This document shows, piece after piece, positions 42,837 through 51,466 of a stretch of DNA of 64,000 nucleotides; the stretch's first letter is position 1; every line of letters begins with the position of its first letter. The stretch spans positions 1,922,001 to 1,986,000 of the forward strand of contig CP025839.1 of assembly GCA_002953655.1 (NCBI GenBank). Direction: 5' to 3'. The translations under genes and the position numbers were made by a program. Below the pieces are notes generated by a model that saw nothing but the letters and a program-made list of their open reading frames with translations, did not search any database and was not told the DNA's origin. This stretch comes from Latilactobacillus sakei (GTDB taxonomy: Bacteria > Bacillota > Bacilli > Lactobacillales > Lactobacillaceae).

Positions 42837-42886
42837 TTTACTTTTTTACTAAAAAACACTATTATAAACTCAAGAAAACGTTTTCA
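42837..42886 (+). promoter_or_regulatory. Promoter and cre-like site of the GH88 operon
   Basis: -35 TTTACT (42837-42842), 17-bp spacer, -10 TATTAT (42860-42865). The palindrome AGAAAACGTTTTCA (42873-42886) matches the CcpA cre consensus except the first base and starts at about +1. CcpA repression is inferred; a LacI-type regulator could use the same site. Confidence 0.65.
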
Positions 42887-42922
42887 AATAAAAATAGACT
42901 ATTTAAATTCGAAGGTGAGTAT

Positions 42923-44098
42923 ATGGTAACCACTTGGTTTCAAGACGCAAAAACTTATATTGAACAAAAAGCAGCACATAACGCGACGACTATCGGTCCG
43001 TTTTTCCCCCATACCACACTTGCTGGCCACTATCAGTTAGCAGAACCCCAATGGTGGACGGCTGGTTTCTGGCCCGGCATTCTCTGGCATCATTACAATG
43101 CCACGCAAGACCAAGCAACCGCCACTTTAGCTGAGCAACTTGAAGCAAAGATGCAACCACTCTTAAGCGACCCTAGCAAACTCGATCATGACATGGGATT
43201 CATGTGGACCCTAACCAGTTTAGCGCGCTACGATCTAACGCACGATTCAAAGGCCAAAACAAACGCTTTGTTAGCAGCCACCTTGTTACTCGGCCGCTTC
43301 AATAGTGCTGGTCGTTATTTAGAAGCTTGGAATAGCTGGCAAGGTGCCGACGACACTAGCGGGATTGTTATCATCGACAGTTTAATGAATATCAGTCTCC
43401 TTTATTGGGCCAGCGAAGAAACGAGCGATCCCCGTTTTGCAGTTGCGGCAACACAACATGCTGAAACTATCTTGCGTGAATTCGTTCGCGAAGACGGTTC
43501 CGTCCATCACATGGTCAACTTCGACTCTGCTACTGGCGAAGTACTTGAAAAAATTGGTGGTCAAGGGTTTGCCGAAATGAGTGCTTGGTCTCGCGGTTGC
43601 GCCTGGGCCATTTATGGTTTTGCCATTGCTTATCACTACACACAAAAGCTTGAATTCTTAGCGGCTTCAATGAAAATTGCAAATTACTTCTATTTACACA
43701 CCGCCAATAGTGCCGTACCTCTGTGGGACTTCAAAATTCCAGCTAATACGACCCAAACAAAATACGATTACCCCGATTCTTCGGCCGCAGCAATTGCCGC
43801 TTGTGGCTTCCTACTATTAGGTCGCATCGCCGCTCCTGAAGAACAGGCCTTTTACCACGATGCCGGCGCCGATTTATTGAAACGCCTTTACGACCATGCC
43901 ACAACACCAACAACTGATGCTGCATTGATCACTCACGGTACCGGTCACTGGCCAGAACAAAAGAATCTGGACACCGGTCTGATTTACGGCGATTACTTCT
44001 TCTCCGAAGGCATTTATCAATTAAATGACATTTATAACATTTTCTGGTTAGGAGGCCACTGGCAAGATGCAACCTTACAATCAAACACTCAAGCATAA
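42923..44098 (+). CDS. Unsaturated glucuronyl hydrolase (GH88)
   Basis: Removes the 4,5-unsaturated uronic acid left at the end of oligosaccharides by polysaccharide lyases. The 391-residue protein is an alpha/alpha barrel. WWTAGFWPGILWHHYNAT, LDHDMGFMW, DDTSGIVIIDSLMN and SRGCAWAIYGF match GH88, as does KYDYPDSSAAAIAA. No signal peptide, so it acts in the cytoplasm after uptake. First gene of a three-gene operon with a DUF2264 protein and a GPH transporter. Substrate could be glycosaminoglycan or pectin fragments. Confidence 0.9.
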   Translation: MVTTWFQDAKTYIEQKAAHNATTIGPFFPHTTLAGHYQLAEPQWWTAGFWPGILWHHYNATQDQATATLAEQLEAKMQPLLSDPSKLDHDMGFMWTLTSLARYDLTHDSKAKTNALLAATLLLGRFNSAGRYLEAWNSWQGADDTSGIVIIDSLMNISLLYWASEETSDPRFAVAATQHAETILREFVREDGSVHHMVNFDSATGEVLEKIGGQGFAEMSAWSRGCAWAIYGFAIAYHYTQKLEFLAASMKIANYFYLHTANSAVPLWDFKIPANTTQTKYDYPDSSAAAIAACGFLLLGRIAAPEEQAFYHDAGADLLKRLYDHATTPTTDAALITHGTGHWPEQKNLDTGLIYGDYFFSEGIYQLNDIYNIFWLGGHWQDATLQSNTQA

Positions 44099-45917
44099 TT
44101 CTTTAAAAACACGCACCGATTATGAACAAGCGTTAATTTCATTAATCGATCCCGTCTACAACTTAATGGCGGCTCAAAAAGCTACCGGCCGTGTCCACCT
44201 CGGCACAAGTGGCGCTGTTTATGATGAACCACGGCGCGATATCGAAGGTTTTTTACGCAGTTTATGGGGCTTAGGCCCTTTGTGTAGCACACCCGAACGA
44301 GCAGCCACTTATGCAACCTATTTTAAAGTTGCCACGGATGGCATTCTAGCAGGTACTGATCCACAATCACCTGATTATTGGGGACAACTGACCGATTACG
44401 ATCAACTTTTTGTTGAAATGGGGTCTTTAGCAACCTTTCTAACCTTAACGCGTGATTTCTTCTGGGAGACATTAACTGACCAACAACAAATCAACATCCA
44501 CCAATGGTTAGATCAAATTAACCATCGGACAATTCCACCCACTAACTGGTTATTCTTCCGGATCCTAGTTGATTCCTTTTTCGAAACAGTTGGTTTACCA
44601 GTCCCCAATGACCAGATCACCCATGATTTAGCCGACATCGATGGTTACTACCTAGCTGATGGCTGGTATTTCGATGGTTATCGCAATCAAATCGATTACT
44701 ATATCGCCTGGGGAATGCAGTATTACGGCTTACTCTTTAGTACGCTCACACCGGAAAAAGACAATCCTCACAGCACCACTTTCCGCGAACGGGGCGCACA
44801 ATTTGCCGCCACTTTTAAAGATTGGTTTGCCGCTGACGGTGCTGCATTACCTTTTGGTCGTAGTCAGGCCTATCGTTTCGCTCAATCCTCATTCTGGGCA
44901 GCCGCCGCTTTCACGCACACACCTTTAAATGACGTTTCACTTGGCGAAGTAAAATATCTACTTCTAAACAATATGCGCCAATGGTTCCAAAAACCAATTT
45001 TCAATAGCGACGGGACCCTTTCAATCGGCTACGGTTACGCTAATTTAAATATGGCAGAAGGTTACAACGCGCCTGGTTCCCCTTATTGGGCGCTCAAAAA
45101 CTTCATTATTTTGGCCCTCCCAGATGACGATCCATTCTGGCAAGCCCCAGAAGTCCAACCCACATTCACCACACTTGATCAAAATGACTATAGTCGCATG
45201 TTGCTGATTCACAGCCAAGATGGCCAAGAACTCCAAGCATTTACAGCCGGTCAACATTCTCATGAACACGCACATGGCGCAGCCAAGTATGAAAAATTCG
45301 TTTATTCAACAACCTTTGGCTTCAGTACGCCTAAAGATACAGTCCTCCCTAAACAAGGGGCCTTCGATAATACGCTCGCCGTTTCCGAAAACGACTATCA
45401 TTATCAAACTGTCTTCGGTTACCAAGCCTTCCAAACGCACAGTCATTACGTTTATGGTCAATGGCAACCTTGGCCCGATGCCACAGTCAAAAGTTTTATC
45501 ATCCCTTGTTACCCTTGGCACATCCGGATTCATGTGATTGATAACCAACGGCCCATCAATCTCATCGAAGGTAGCTTTAGCGCCCCTTCCGATGGTCAAC
45601 CAATCACTAGCCAGTTAGCCAATAGCTGTTTCTACGCAAGTTCCATCGGTACTACCGGGATTGTTTCGCTAACACCAGACTTAACCACCGAGCTCACGGC
45701 ACCAGAACCAAACACGAATTTTATTTATCCTAAAACAGTCTTACCACAACTGACAGGTCATTTGGCAGTCGGTCACCACACCTTGATTTCAGCATACTTG
45801 GGCACACCAGTTCAAGATGTCGCACTACCAGAGACCATCGACGTCCAACTCAAGCAAGACCAAGTCACAATCACAATCGATAAGCAACAAACCCGCATCA
45901 AACTGACTGAAATTTAA
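44067..45917 (+). CDS. DUF2264 domain protein, probable carbohydrate-active enzyme
   Basis: A 616-residue cytoplasmic protein. The N-terminal RTDYEQALISLIDP, RRDIEGFLRSLWGLGPL and GYYLADGWYFDGYRNQIDYY mark the DUF2264 family, thought to be alpha/alpha barrels near uronate-using genes. The C-terminal half is beta-rich. The ATG overlaps the end of the GH88 gene by 32 nt and has AGGAGG about 10 nt upstream, implying coupled translation. Enzymatic role unknown; processing of lyase products is inferred from context. Confidence 0.85.
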   Translation: MQPYNQTLKHNSLKTRTDYEQALISLIDPVYNLMAAQKATGRVHLGTSGAVYDEPRRDIEGFLRSLWGLGPLCSTPERAATYATYFKVATDGILAGTDPQSPDYWGQLTDYDQLFVEMGSLATFLTLTRDFFWETLTDQQQINIHQWLDQINHRTIPPTNWLFFRILVDSFFETVGLPVPNDQITHDLADIDGYYLADGWYFDGYRNQIDYYIAWGMQYYGLLFSTLTPEKDNPHSTTFRERGAQFAATFKDWFAADGAALPFGRSQAYRFAQSSFWAAAAFTHTPLNDVSLGEVKYLLLNNMRQWFQKPIFNSDGTLSIGYGYANLNMAEGYNAPGSPYWALKNFIILALPDDDPFWQAPEVQPTFTTLDQNDYSRMLLIHSQDGQELQAFTAGQHSHEHAHGAAKYEKFVYSTTFGFSTPKDTVLPKQGAFDNTLAVSENDYHYQTVFGYQAFQTHSHYVYGQWQPWPDATVKSFIIPCYPWHIRIHVIDNQRPINLIEGSFSAPSDGQPITSQLANSCFYASSIGTTGIVSLTPDLTTELTAPEPNTNFIYPKTVLPQLTGHLAVGHHTLISAYLGTPVQDVALPETIDVQLKQDQVTITIDKQQTRIKLTEI

Positions 45918-45981
45918 AAGCCCAATCTTTGGGCTACCTCAAAATATAAGCGGATTATATATGATGAAGGAGTGAATTCTT

Positions 45982-47259
45982 TTGGCTAAAACCAATCAAG
46001 CAGAGATCGATATTGCAAATGCAAACGCGAAAGTAAAAGATGAACAGCAACCCAAACTTCCTTGGATGTTCTCCTGGGCGATGTTCCTGGCGCCAATGGT
46101 CTGGTATGGCCCGAACATTGCCGTGCGCAACACCTTAATTCCCCAACTATTCGGTCAAATCGACCCAGCTAATAAAGTCTGGGCTTTCGGAATTATTAGT
46201 GCCGCAGCGACGTTTACCGGCGCTATTACCAATTTATTGTTTGGCGCCTTTTCAGATGTGACGCGCTCCAGATGGGGGAGTCGGAAACCTTACATTACCA
46301 TCGGTACCCTCGTAATGGCGGCCATGATGGTGATTATTGCCAATTCAGCATCGGTCATGACGATTATTTTCCTTTGGATTATCTGTGCAGCCGGTGAAAA
46401 TGCGGTGGCCGCTTCAATCTATGCGCAAATTTCCGATCGTGTTGCGCCTAAATGGCGGGGCACCGCTTCAACTTTCTACGGTGTTGGCTTCACGATTTCG
46501 CAACAAGCGTTCACCATCTTAGCTGCGCAATTCTTGGGTAATATTAAATTTGGGATCTACGCAATGGCGTTAATCTCCGTTATCCTCGGGATTGTCCACC
46601 TATTATTGGCGAAAGAACCTAGCAATCTCGACGAACCTAAGATTTCGATCAATAAAGAAACTTTTGCGAAGTACTTCTTCTTCCCAACCAAAGGTGCACG
46701 TGATTTCTACCTCGCCTTGTTCGCAAAATTCTTCATGGTTGTTGGTAGCACGATTATTACTACCTATACCTTATTCATTTTCACTGATTATATGGGCGTT
46801 ACAAGCCAACAAGCCGGCAAATCAATTTCGATTTTCTCAACCTTAATGCTTGTCTTCGGTGTGATTTTCGCCCTGATTTCAGGCCCGTTAGCTGATCGTG
46901 CTAAACGGGTGAAGATGCCCGTCTTATTCGCGATTTTCTTGTTAGGGTTTGCCGCCTTATTCCCACTCTTTATCGCGCATCCTTGGGCCATGTATGCTTA
47001 CGCCGTTTTCGCAGCAATTGGCAACGGCATCTTCAACTCAGTGGATGGCGCCTTAAACCTCAACGTACTGCCTTCGTCTGATACTGCCGGCAAGGATTTA
47101 GGCCTAATTAACCTTGCCAATACCCTTTCTCAAATGATTGGCGCACTCGCTGCTTCCGCAATCGTTTCAACTATGGGCTATCAAAAGATTTTCTTAGTCG
47201 CCATTATTCTTGAACTAATCGGCGCAGCTCTCATTGCAATGATTCGTTCCGTTAAATAA
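45982..47259 (+). CDS. Sugar transporter, GPH (glycoside-pentoside-hexuronide) family
   Basis: A 425-residue membrane protein with about twelve hydrophobic segments. GAFSDVTRSRWGSRKPYI is the GPH-family cytoplasmic loop motif. Start TTG with AAGGAG 8 nt upstream. Third gene of the uronate cassette, so it probably imports the unsaturated disaccharides used by the GH88 enzyme. A small hairpin AGCCCA/TGGGCT (45919-45935) in the 64-nt gap may tune mRNA stability. Confidence 0.88.
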   Translation: MAKTNQAEIDIANANAKVKDEQQPKLPWMFSWAMFLAPMVWYGPNIAVRNTLIPQLFGQIDPANKVWAFGIISAAATFTGAITNLLFGAFSDVTRSRWGSRKPYITIGTLVMAAMMVIIANSASVMTIIFLWIICAAGENAVAASIYAQISDRVAPKWRGTASTFYGVGFTISQQAFTILAAQFLGNIKFGIYAMALISVILGIVHLLLAKEPSNLDEPKISINKETFAKYFFFPTKGARDFYLALFAKFFMVVGSTIITTYTLFIFTDYMGVTSQQAGKSISIFSTLMLVFGVIFALISGPLADRAKRVKMPVLFAIFLLGFAALFPLFIAHPWAMYAYAVFAAIGNGIFNSVDGALNLNVLPSSDTAGKDLGLINLANTLSQMIGALAASAIVSTMGYQKIFLVAIILELIGAALIAMIRSVK

Positions 47260-47261
47260 CC

Positions 47262-47304
47262 AAAAAAACCCTGATATTGGCTAAAGCTAATATCAGGGTT
47301 TTTT
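47262..47304. terminator. Bidirectional terminator after the uronate operon
   Basis: AAACCCTGATATTagc / gctAATATCAGGGTTT stem with A7 and T6 flanks, between convergent genes. Confidence 0.88.
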
Positions 47305-47311
47305 AGATACT

Positions 47312-48970
47312 TCAACTATGACGATATTGTTCTTTGTAAATGATCAGCATTAATCCACCAAAACTAATCACACTGATTAAATATCCAATCTTCTGTAAGC
47401 GAGTTGTCTGGTAAAAGACGGTCACCTTTCCTTTGCCCTTTAAGGTAATTTGCGTTAAACCGTTTTGCGGGTTCATTTGCATCGGTCTCAGTCGCTTCTC
47501 ATGATTAATGTTAGCAACATAGCCTTTGTAATAAATAAACGGTACCTCGACCACCGCTTTTTGATGCTTAAGTGTCGTAAATTCGAATTGATACTGCCCC
47601 CATGTATGTCGCACGTTAGTGATTTTGACTTTATCAGGTTGGTACTGAACCACTTGTTTTTTATGCTTCAGAATCTTTTGATAATCAGTCTGTGCGGGTA
47701 GATACTCATGTCCCGCACCAATATAGTACGGGTTAGGTTGATTGTATTGCGCATTCGTTCTAAAACGCCAACTTTGATTTTGAATACTATTTGTCGCGTA
47801 AATAACATTGCCGACGCCCAACATCAGAATAATGGCGTAAAAATAGTACTTGTTATTTAACAACTGCAAATCATCTTTAGCAATCAAGTAACTGACAATC
47901 GCTGTGATGATTGCAAAAAAACGCCACGGAAATTGGATTGTATTAATAATCGTATGGTCGAATAATTGCCAAGGCATCAACGGCGTGACCATTATGAACA
48001 AACCGAGTGCGATCGCAATCAAATCACGGTCATTTTTGGACCGCCAAAATAGGTAACACGCTAATCCCAATCCTAGTAAAATCGTGATCCCCACATTAAC
48101 TGTATTCGCATGGAAAACGGCGTTGATTAACGAATTACGGACCACTTCTTTAAAAGCTAGCGTACGATCTGATAAAAAGGCTAGCGGTTGGGAAGAAACT
48201 TGAAACGTTGTGGTCGCCATTTGTTCACCCACCGCTAAGAAATACTGCGCTAATAAACCCAATGATAACCCACCAGCTGCGATTAAATACTTAAAACTGC
48301 CATTTTTATAAAGCGTCTTAAGGTTCAACAACGTGTAGATCACGATGAAAATCCCCGTCATTTCCACAGAAATCATATGGCTATAACCAATCGCAACCAT
48401 CCCTACAGCTAGCAAGTACCAATACTGGTGCTTACCAGCCTTCAATCTGGTCATCATTACAATGACTAACGGGAAAAAGGTCAAGGCAATGACTTCCCCG
48501 ATTGCCTGCCGGTTAACTAAATCAGCAAAGCGATAGATACTAAGGCCATATAACAAAGCAAATATGACGGCCTTCTTCCTTGTAAACCCCGCTAATTTCC
48601 CAGAGCCATAAGTCACCAAAAAAGTACTTAAATTAATAAAAATTGCGAAGATCACGAAACTTTCTTTAATCGACAAGCCCATCACTCTTAAAATTGCTGG
48701 TAGATAAAGAAAGGCATCTGGGTAAAAAAGACTTGCGGCATAGCCCATCCCGCCAATAAAAAAGTAACTTATTTTAGGGAAAAAGTCGCCATGTTTAATT
48801 GAGAGTGCTAAATTTTCCACTCTATTCATGTGAAAATGATAATCGGCTCCAGATAAAATTTTATTAGGTTGTAAATAAACAATAGCGACCATTGCAATAC
48901 TAACAATTAGAAAAAATAATAGCGTTACAGCTACCACATGTTGACGATAAAAATGCTTTAATCTTGTCAT
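47312..48970 (-). CDS. Polytopic membrane protein of unknown function
   Basis: A 552-residue protein with about twelve hydrophobic segments. A first extracytoplasmic loop contains SGADYHFHMNRVENLA, and a soluble C-terminal part precedes a last membrane segment and short basic tail. The layout resembles YfhO-like or GT-C glycosyltransferase-type membrane proteins, which transfer sugars from lipid carriers. I do not recognise a catalytic motif with certainty. Start set to the ATG at 48970 (GAGGTG upstream) rather than the GTG at 48979. Monocistronic. Confidence 0.7.
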   Translation of the reverse strand: MTRLKHFYRQHVVAVTLLFFLIVSIAMVAIVYLQPNKILSGADYHFHMNRVENLALSIKHGDFFPKISYFFIGGMGYAASLFYPDAFLYLPAILRVMGLSIKESFVIFAIFINLSTFLVTYGSGKLAGFTRKKAVIFALLYGLSIYRFADLVNRQAIGEVIALTFFPLVIVMMTRLKAGKHQYWYLLAVGMVAIGYSHMISVEMTGIFIVIYTLLNLKTLYKNGSFKYLIAAGGLSLGLLAQYFLAVGEQMATTTFQVSSQPLAFLSDRTLAFKEVVRNSLINAVFHANTVNVGITILLGLGLACYLFWRSKNDRDLIAIALGLFIMVTPLMPWQLFDHTIINTIQFPWRFFAIITAIVSYLIAKDDLQLLNNKYYFYAIILMLGVGNVIYATNSIQNQSWRFRTNAQYNQPNPYYIGAGHEYLPAQTDYQKILKHKKQVVQYQPDKVKITNVRHTWGQYQFEFTTLKHQKAVVEVPFIYYKGYVANINHEKRLRPMQMNPQNGLTQITLKGKGKVTVFYQTTRLQKIGYLISVISFGGLMLIIYKEQYRHS

Positions 48971-48997
48971 TATCTGCACCTCGTAAAGTCTTCGAAG

Positions 48998-49044
48998 TAT
49001 CGACTACCATCTATTCCTGAATGGATGAATCTGATGGTGGATAC
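48998..49044 (-). other. Long hairpin upstream of the membrane protein gene
   Basis: GTATC/GATAC (48998-49002 with 49040-49044) encloses ACCATC/GATGGT (49006-49011 with 49033-49038). It lies about 30 nt before the start codon. Possible leader structure. The rest of 49045-49158 is AT-rich without a gene. Confidence 0.45.
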
Positions 49045-49158
49045 TCGTTATAGATTAACTTTACCGAATTGCACTTGAAAATGTACAGTAATTTGTTTTG
49101 CGATTAATAAGATAAAAATTAATATTTTAAATATAACTAGACACTAATGCTTTTAACG

Positions 49159-49203
49159 ATATACAAAAACGAGCTAATAATTAATTAACCCGTTTTTGTA
49201 TAT
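49159..49203. terminator. Terminator downstream of the GH25 gene
   Basis: 13-bp perfect arms ATATACAAAAACG/CGTTTTTGTATAT around a 19-nt loop, 28 nt after the GH25 stop. Confidence 0.6.
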
Positions 49204-49230
49204 GTGGTTTATAAATGAATATAATAATAA

Positions 49231-50058
49231 TTAACTAAAAGCGTTTAAATAATCCGTACTGATATCAAACTGGCGAGTACGACCTAATTCTGGAAAATAT
49301 AAGTCACTAGCCCATTGCCAAGAAGCATTGCCAGTGTGTAATAATTGGTCATTAGAAGGGTTCAGGGGCCATTCAGCGACCCAGCAGGTCTTTGCGCCTA
49401 ATTTAGTCATATCCAACACTGAAGAAAACCACGATTTAGAGGAATAATGATAGACATTTTTAAAACCGGCCGCTTTTAAAGTGTCGGCGAATTTCAAAGC
49501 ATTGCTAGTCGCATTCGGACTGTTAACTGATTCGTAATCATTCACAAAAGATGTATTTTGCGCTAACTTCAATTCTTTGGCATAGTTCATAAAGTAAGTG
49601 GCCTCTTCCGCAGCTTCTTGGGGATTAGCGAACCAACTAAAATGGTAGACACTCACTTTTAACCCGGCTGCCTGGGCATTTGCAATCTGTTCAGGGGCTA
49701 AGGGATTGCGGTAAGAATCCCCCTCCGTTAATTTAACGATGACGCCTTTAATCCCGTATTGATTCTTCATTAATTGGAATTCATCTTTTGAGATGCTGCC
49801 ATTATTACTCGAAATATCAATAAAATCTTTCGCCGGACGACCAGTTTCAGCCGCTGAGATCCCTGATTCATCGGCAAAATACGCGGGACCATTTTGTTTG
49901 ATCAAATCACCCAGCGCATGATTATTATTCTCATTAATAATAGTGTGCGTTATGGCACCTGAACTGCCAGTCTGGTTAGTCGCATACACCGTATTTTGTG
50001 TCAGCAAAGCACTCGATAGTAATAGCGTTCCTAAAGTTAACGTCACAATTTTTTTCAT
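49231..50058 (-). CDS. Secreted GH25 muramidase
   Basis: Cleaves peptidoglycan between MurNAc and GlcNAc. The 275-residue precursor has a signal peptide (MKKIVTLTLGTLLLSSALL, cleavage likely after VYA near 26). The GH25 barrel follows, with catalytic-type acidic residues in DISSNNG (near 78) and NDYES (near 167). Other family motifs are KLTEGDSYRNP, YHFSWFANP and WQWASD near the end. No cell-wall-binding repeat is attached. Likely autolysin or bacteriolysin. Confidence 0.88.
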   Translation of the reverse strand: MKKIVTLTLGTLLLSSALLTQNTVYATNQTGSSGAITHTIINENNNHALGDLIKQNGPAYFADESGISAAETGRPAKDFIDISSNNGSISKDEFQLMKNQYGIKGVIVKLTEGDSYRNPLAPEQIANAQAAGLKVSVYHFSWFANPQEAAEEATYFMNYAKELKLAQNTSFVNDYESVNSPNATSNALKFADTLKAAGFKNVYHYSSKSWFSSVLDMTKLGAKTCWVAEWPLNPSNDQLLHTGNASWQWASDLYFPELGRTRQFDISTDYLNAFS

Positions 50059-50187
50059 TGTTGGCCCCCTGCGTATTCTTTTAGATTATGATTATCCATC
50101 AGTATGAATAAGATTTACACTATAGATACCATATGTATATTATTAAATAGCGCCGATTTAAAATCAACTAATAACCCTTTTAGATAA
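50059..50187. other. Gap between the GH25 gene and the LacI gene
   Basis: AT-rich, presumably holding the GH25 promoter on the minus strand. I see no convincing -35/-10 pair or gene. Confidence 0.4.
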
Positions 50188-50192
50188 GCCAA

Positions 50193-50223
50193 ACAAAAAA
50201 GACCTGCGTCAAAGACTCAGGCC
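50193..50223 (-). terminator. Terminator of the LacI-type regulator gene
   Basis: CCTGAGT/ACGCAGG stem (one mismatch) followed on the minus strand by TCTTTTTTG. Confidence 0.55.
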
Positions 50224-50245
50224 CTACATTGTATATGTCCTACTA

Positions 50246-51280
50246 TTAGCGGATGCATTTAGTCGTTGATTGTCTCACGACAAGTTCTGTGCTCAAAACA
50301 ATCCGTTGAGCAATTGACGGGTTTTCAATTCGTTTTTGTAATAACGCCATACCGACCTCACCCATTTCTTCAGTAAAGGTCTTAACTGTCGTCAGCGGCG
50401 GGTTCAGATAACGCGCAAAGGACAGGTCATTAATACCGACTACCGAAATCGTCTCTGGTACCTTAATCTGTTGAGCTGCTAATTCATTCATCACACCAAT
50501 CGCCATCGCATCGTTGGCGGCTAGAATCGCCGTTGGTAATTCATCCCCCCAACTGGCTAGTGCCTGTTTAGTTAATGTTTCGCCTAAACTGACTGACAAA
50601 CGCGCATTAGTATCGACAAAAAAATAGTGCTCATCAAATAATTGATAATGCTGCATAATATCACGATACGTATTTACAACCGGTGTCCGGTATGGACGGT
50701 AACCATGTAAGTTATCGTGTTCCTCAGCCCCGATAAAGGCAATCTTTTGATGCCCTAACTGAATTAAGTGCTCAATTGCCAACTCAGCCGCTTGTTCATA
50801 ATCACTGTTAACCGTATCAAAATTCTGAAGCGGAAAATTAGTCCCAATAAAAACAGCATTCTCGCTCAGCTTAACAATCCTTTTGATGGTTTGCTCGTCA
50901 AACTTCCCAATACAGATACTACCAACAACTGACTGCATAGCATCTGAAGCTGTATCTCCCTTAATCAGATTATATCCCAGCTGTTGGGCTGCTTTTTCAG
51001 CACCAATTCGAATCGACATATAATAAAGATCATCGAATTCTTCATCACCTTGCCGCCATTGGAATAAAGCAATATTCTTTTCCGTAGCTTTGGTACTCTT
51101 GACCTTACGCTTCTTATGTTTCTTCGTTTTATATTTTGTGTAGTTTAGCGCTTCGGCGGTTTCAAACACCTTACGCTTAGTCGCTTCAGTAACGCTCAAT
51201 GATGCATCGTAATTTAAAATTCGCGATACAGTCGCAATTGAGACATTCGCTTGTTCCGCAATGTCGCTAATCGTTGCCAT
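50246..51280 (-). CDS. LacI/GalR family transcriptional regulator
   Basis: A 344-residue repressor. N-terminal HTH MATISDIAEQANVSIATVSRILN, then a long basic linker (KTKKHKKRKVKSTK), then the sugar-binding domain with FQWRQGDEEFDDLYYMSIRIGAEKAAQ, typical of GalR/EbgR-type members. The frame continues upstream to 51361, but the ATG at 51280 starts the HTH and has GGGAGT upstream. No sugar operon is immediately adjacent, so its targets lie elsewhere or are the genes further along. Confidence 0.85.
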   Translation of the reverse strand: MATISDIAEQANVSIATVSRILNYDASLSVTEATKRKVFETAEALNYTKYKTKKHKKRKVKSTKATEKNIALFQWRQGDEEFDDLYYMSIRIGAEKAAQQLGYNLIKGDTASDAMQSVVGSICIGKFDEQTIKRIVKLSENAVFIGTNFPLQNFDTVNSDYEQAAELAIEHLIQLGHQKIAFIGAEEHDNLHGYRPYRTPVVNTYRDIMQHYQLFDEHYFFVDTNARLSVSLGETLTKQALASWGDELPTAILAANDAMAIGVMNELAAQQIKVPETISVVGINDLSFARYLNPPLTTVKTFTEEMGEVGMALLQKRIENPSIAQRIVLSTELVVRQSTTKCIR

Positions 51281-51430
51281 GGTGACTCCCTTCGATAACT
51301 TAACTAAAAAAATAAGCCACGACTTATTTTGAGGCATTCGCAATCGCACCAAAGTGATCATGCCTATCCTCTATTATAGACTATTTCAAGCCTAATATAA
51401 CAGGAATTAGACGAGTATTCCGGTCAAAAT

Positions 51431-51455
51431 AAAAAAGCCATCGCTAGGATGACTG
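51431..51455 (-). terminator. Terminator of the anchored-protein gene
   Basis: AGTCATC/GATGGCT stem (one G-U), 5-nt loop, then TTTTTTA on the minus strand, 12 nt after the stop. Confidence 0.7.
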
Positions 51456-51466
51456 CTTAAAATTTA

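Noticed and set aside
44067-44098. Frameshift between the GH88 and DUF2264 genes
   Set aside because: The 32-nt overlap has a separate AGGAGG and ATG for the second gene, and both proteins look complete, so it is a normal overlap.
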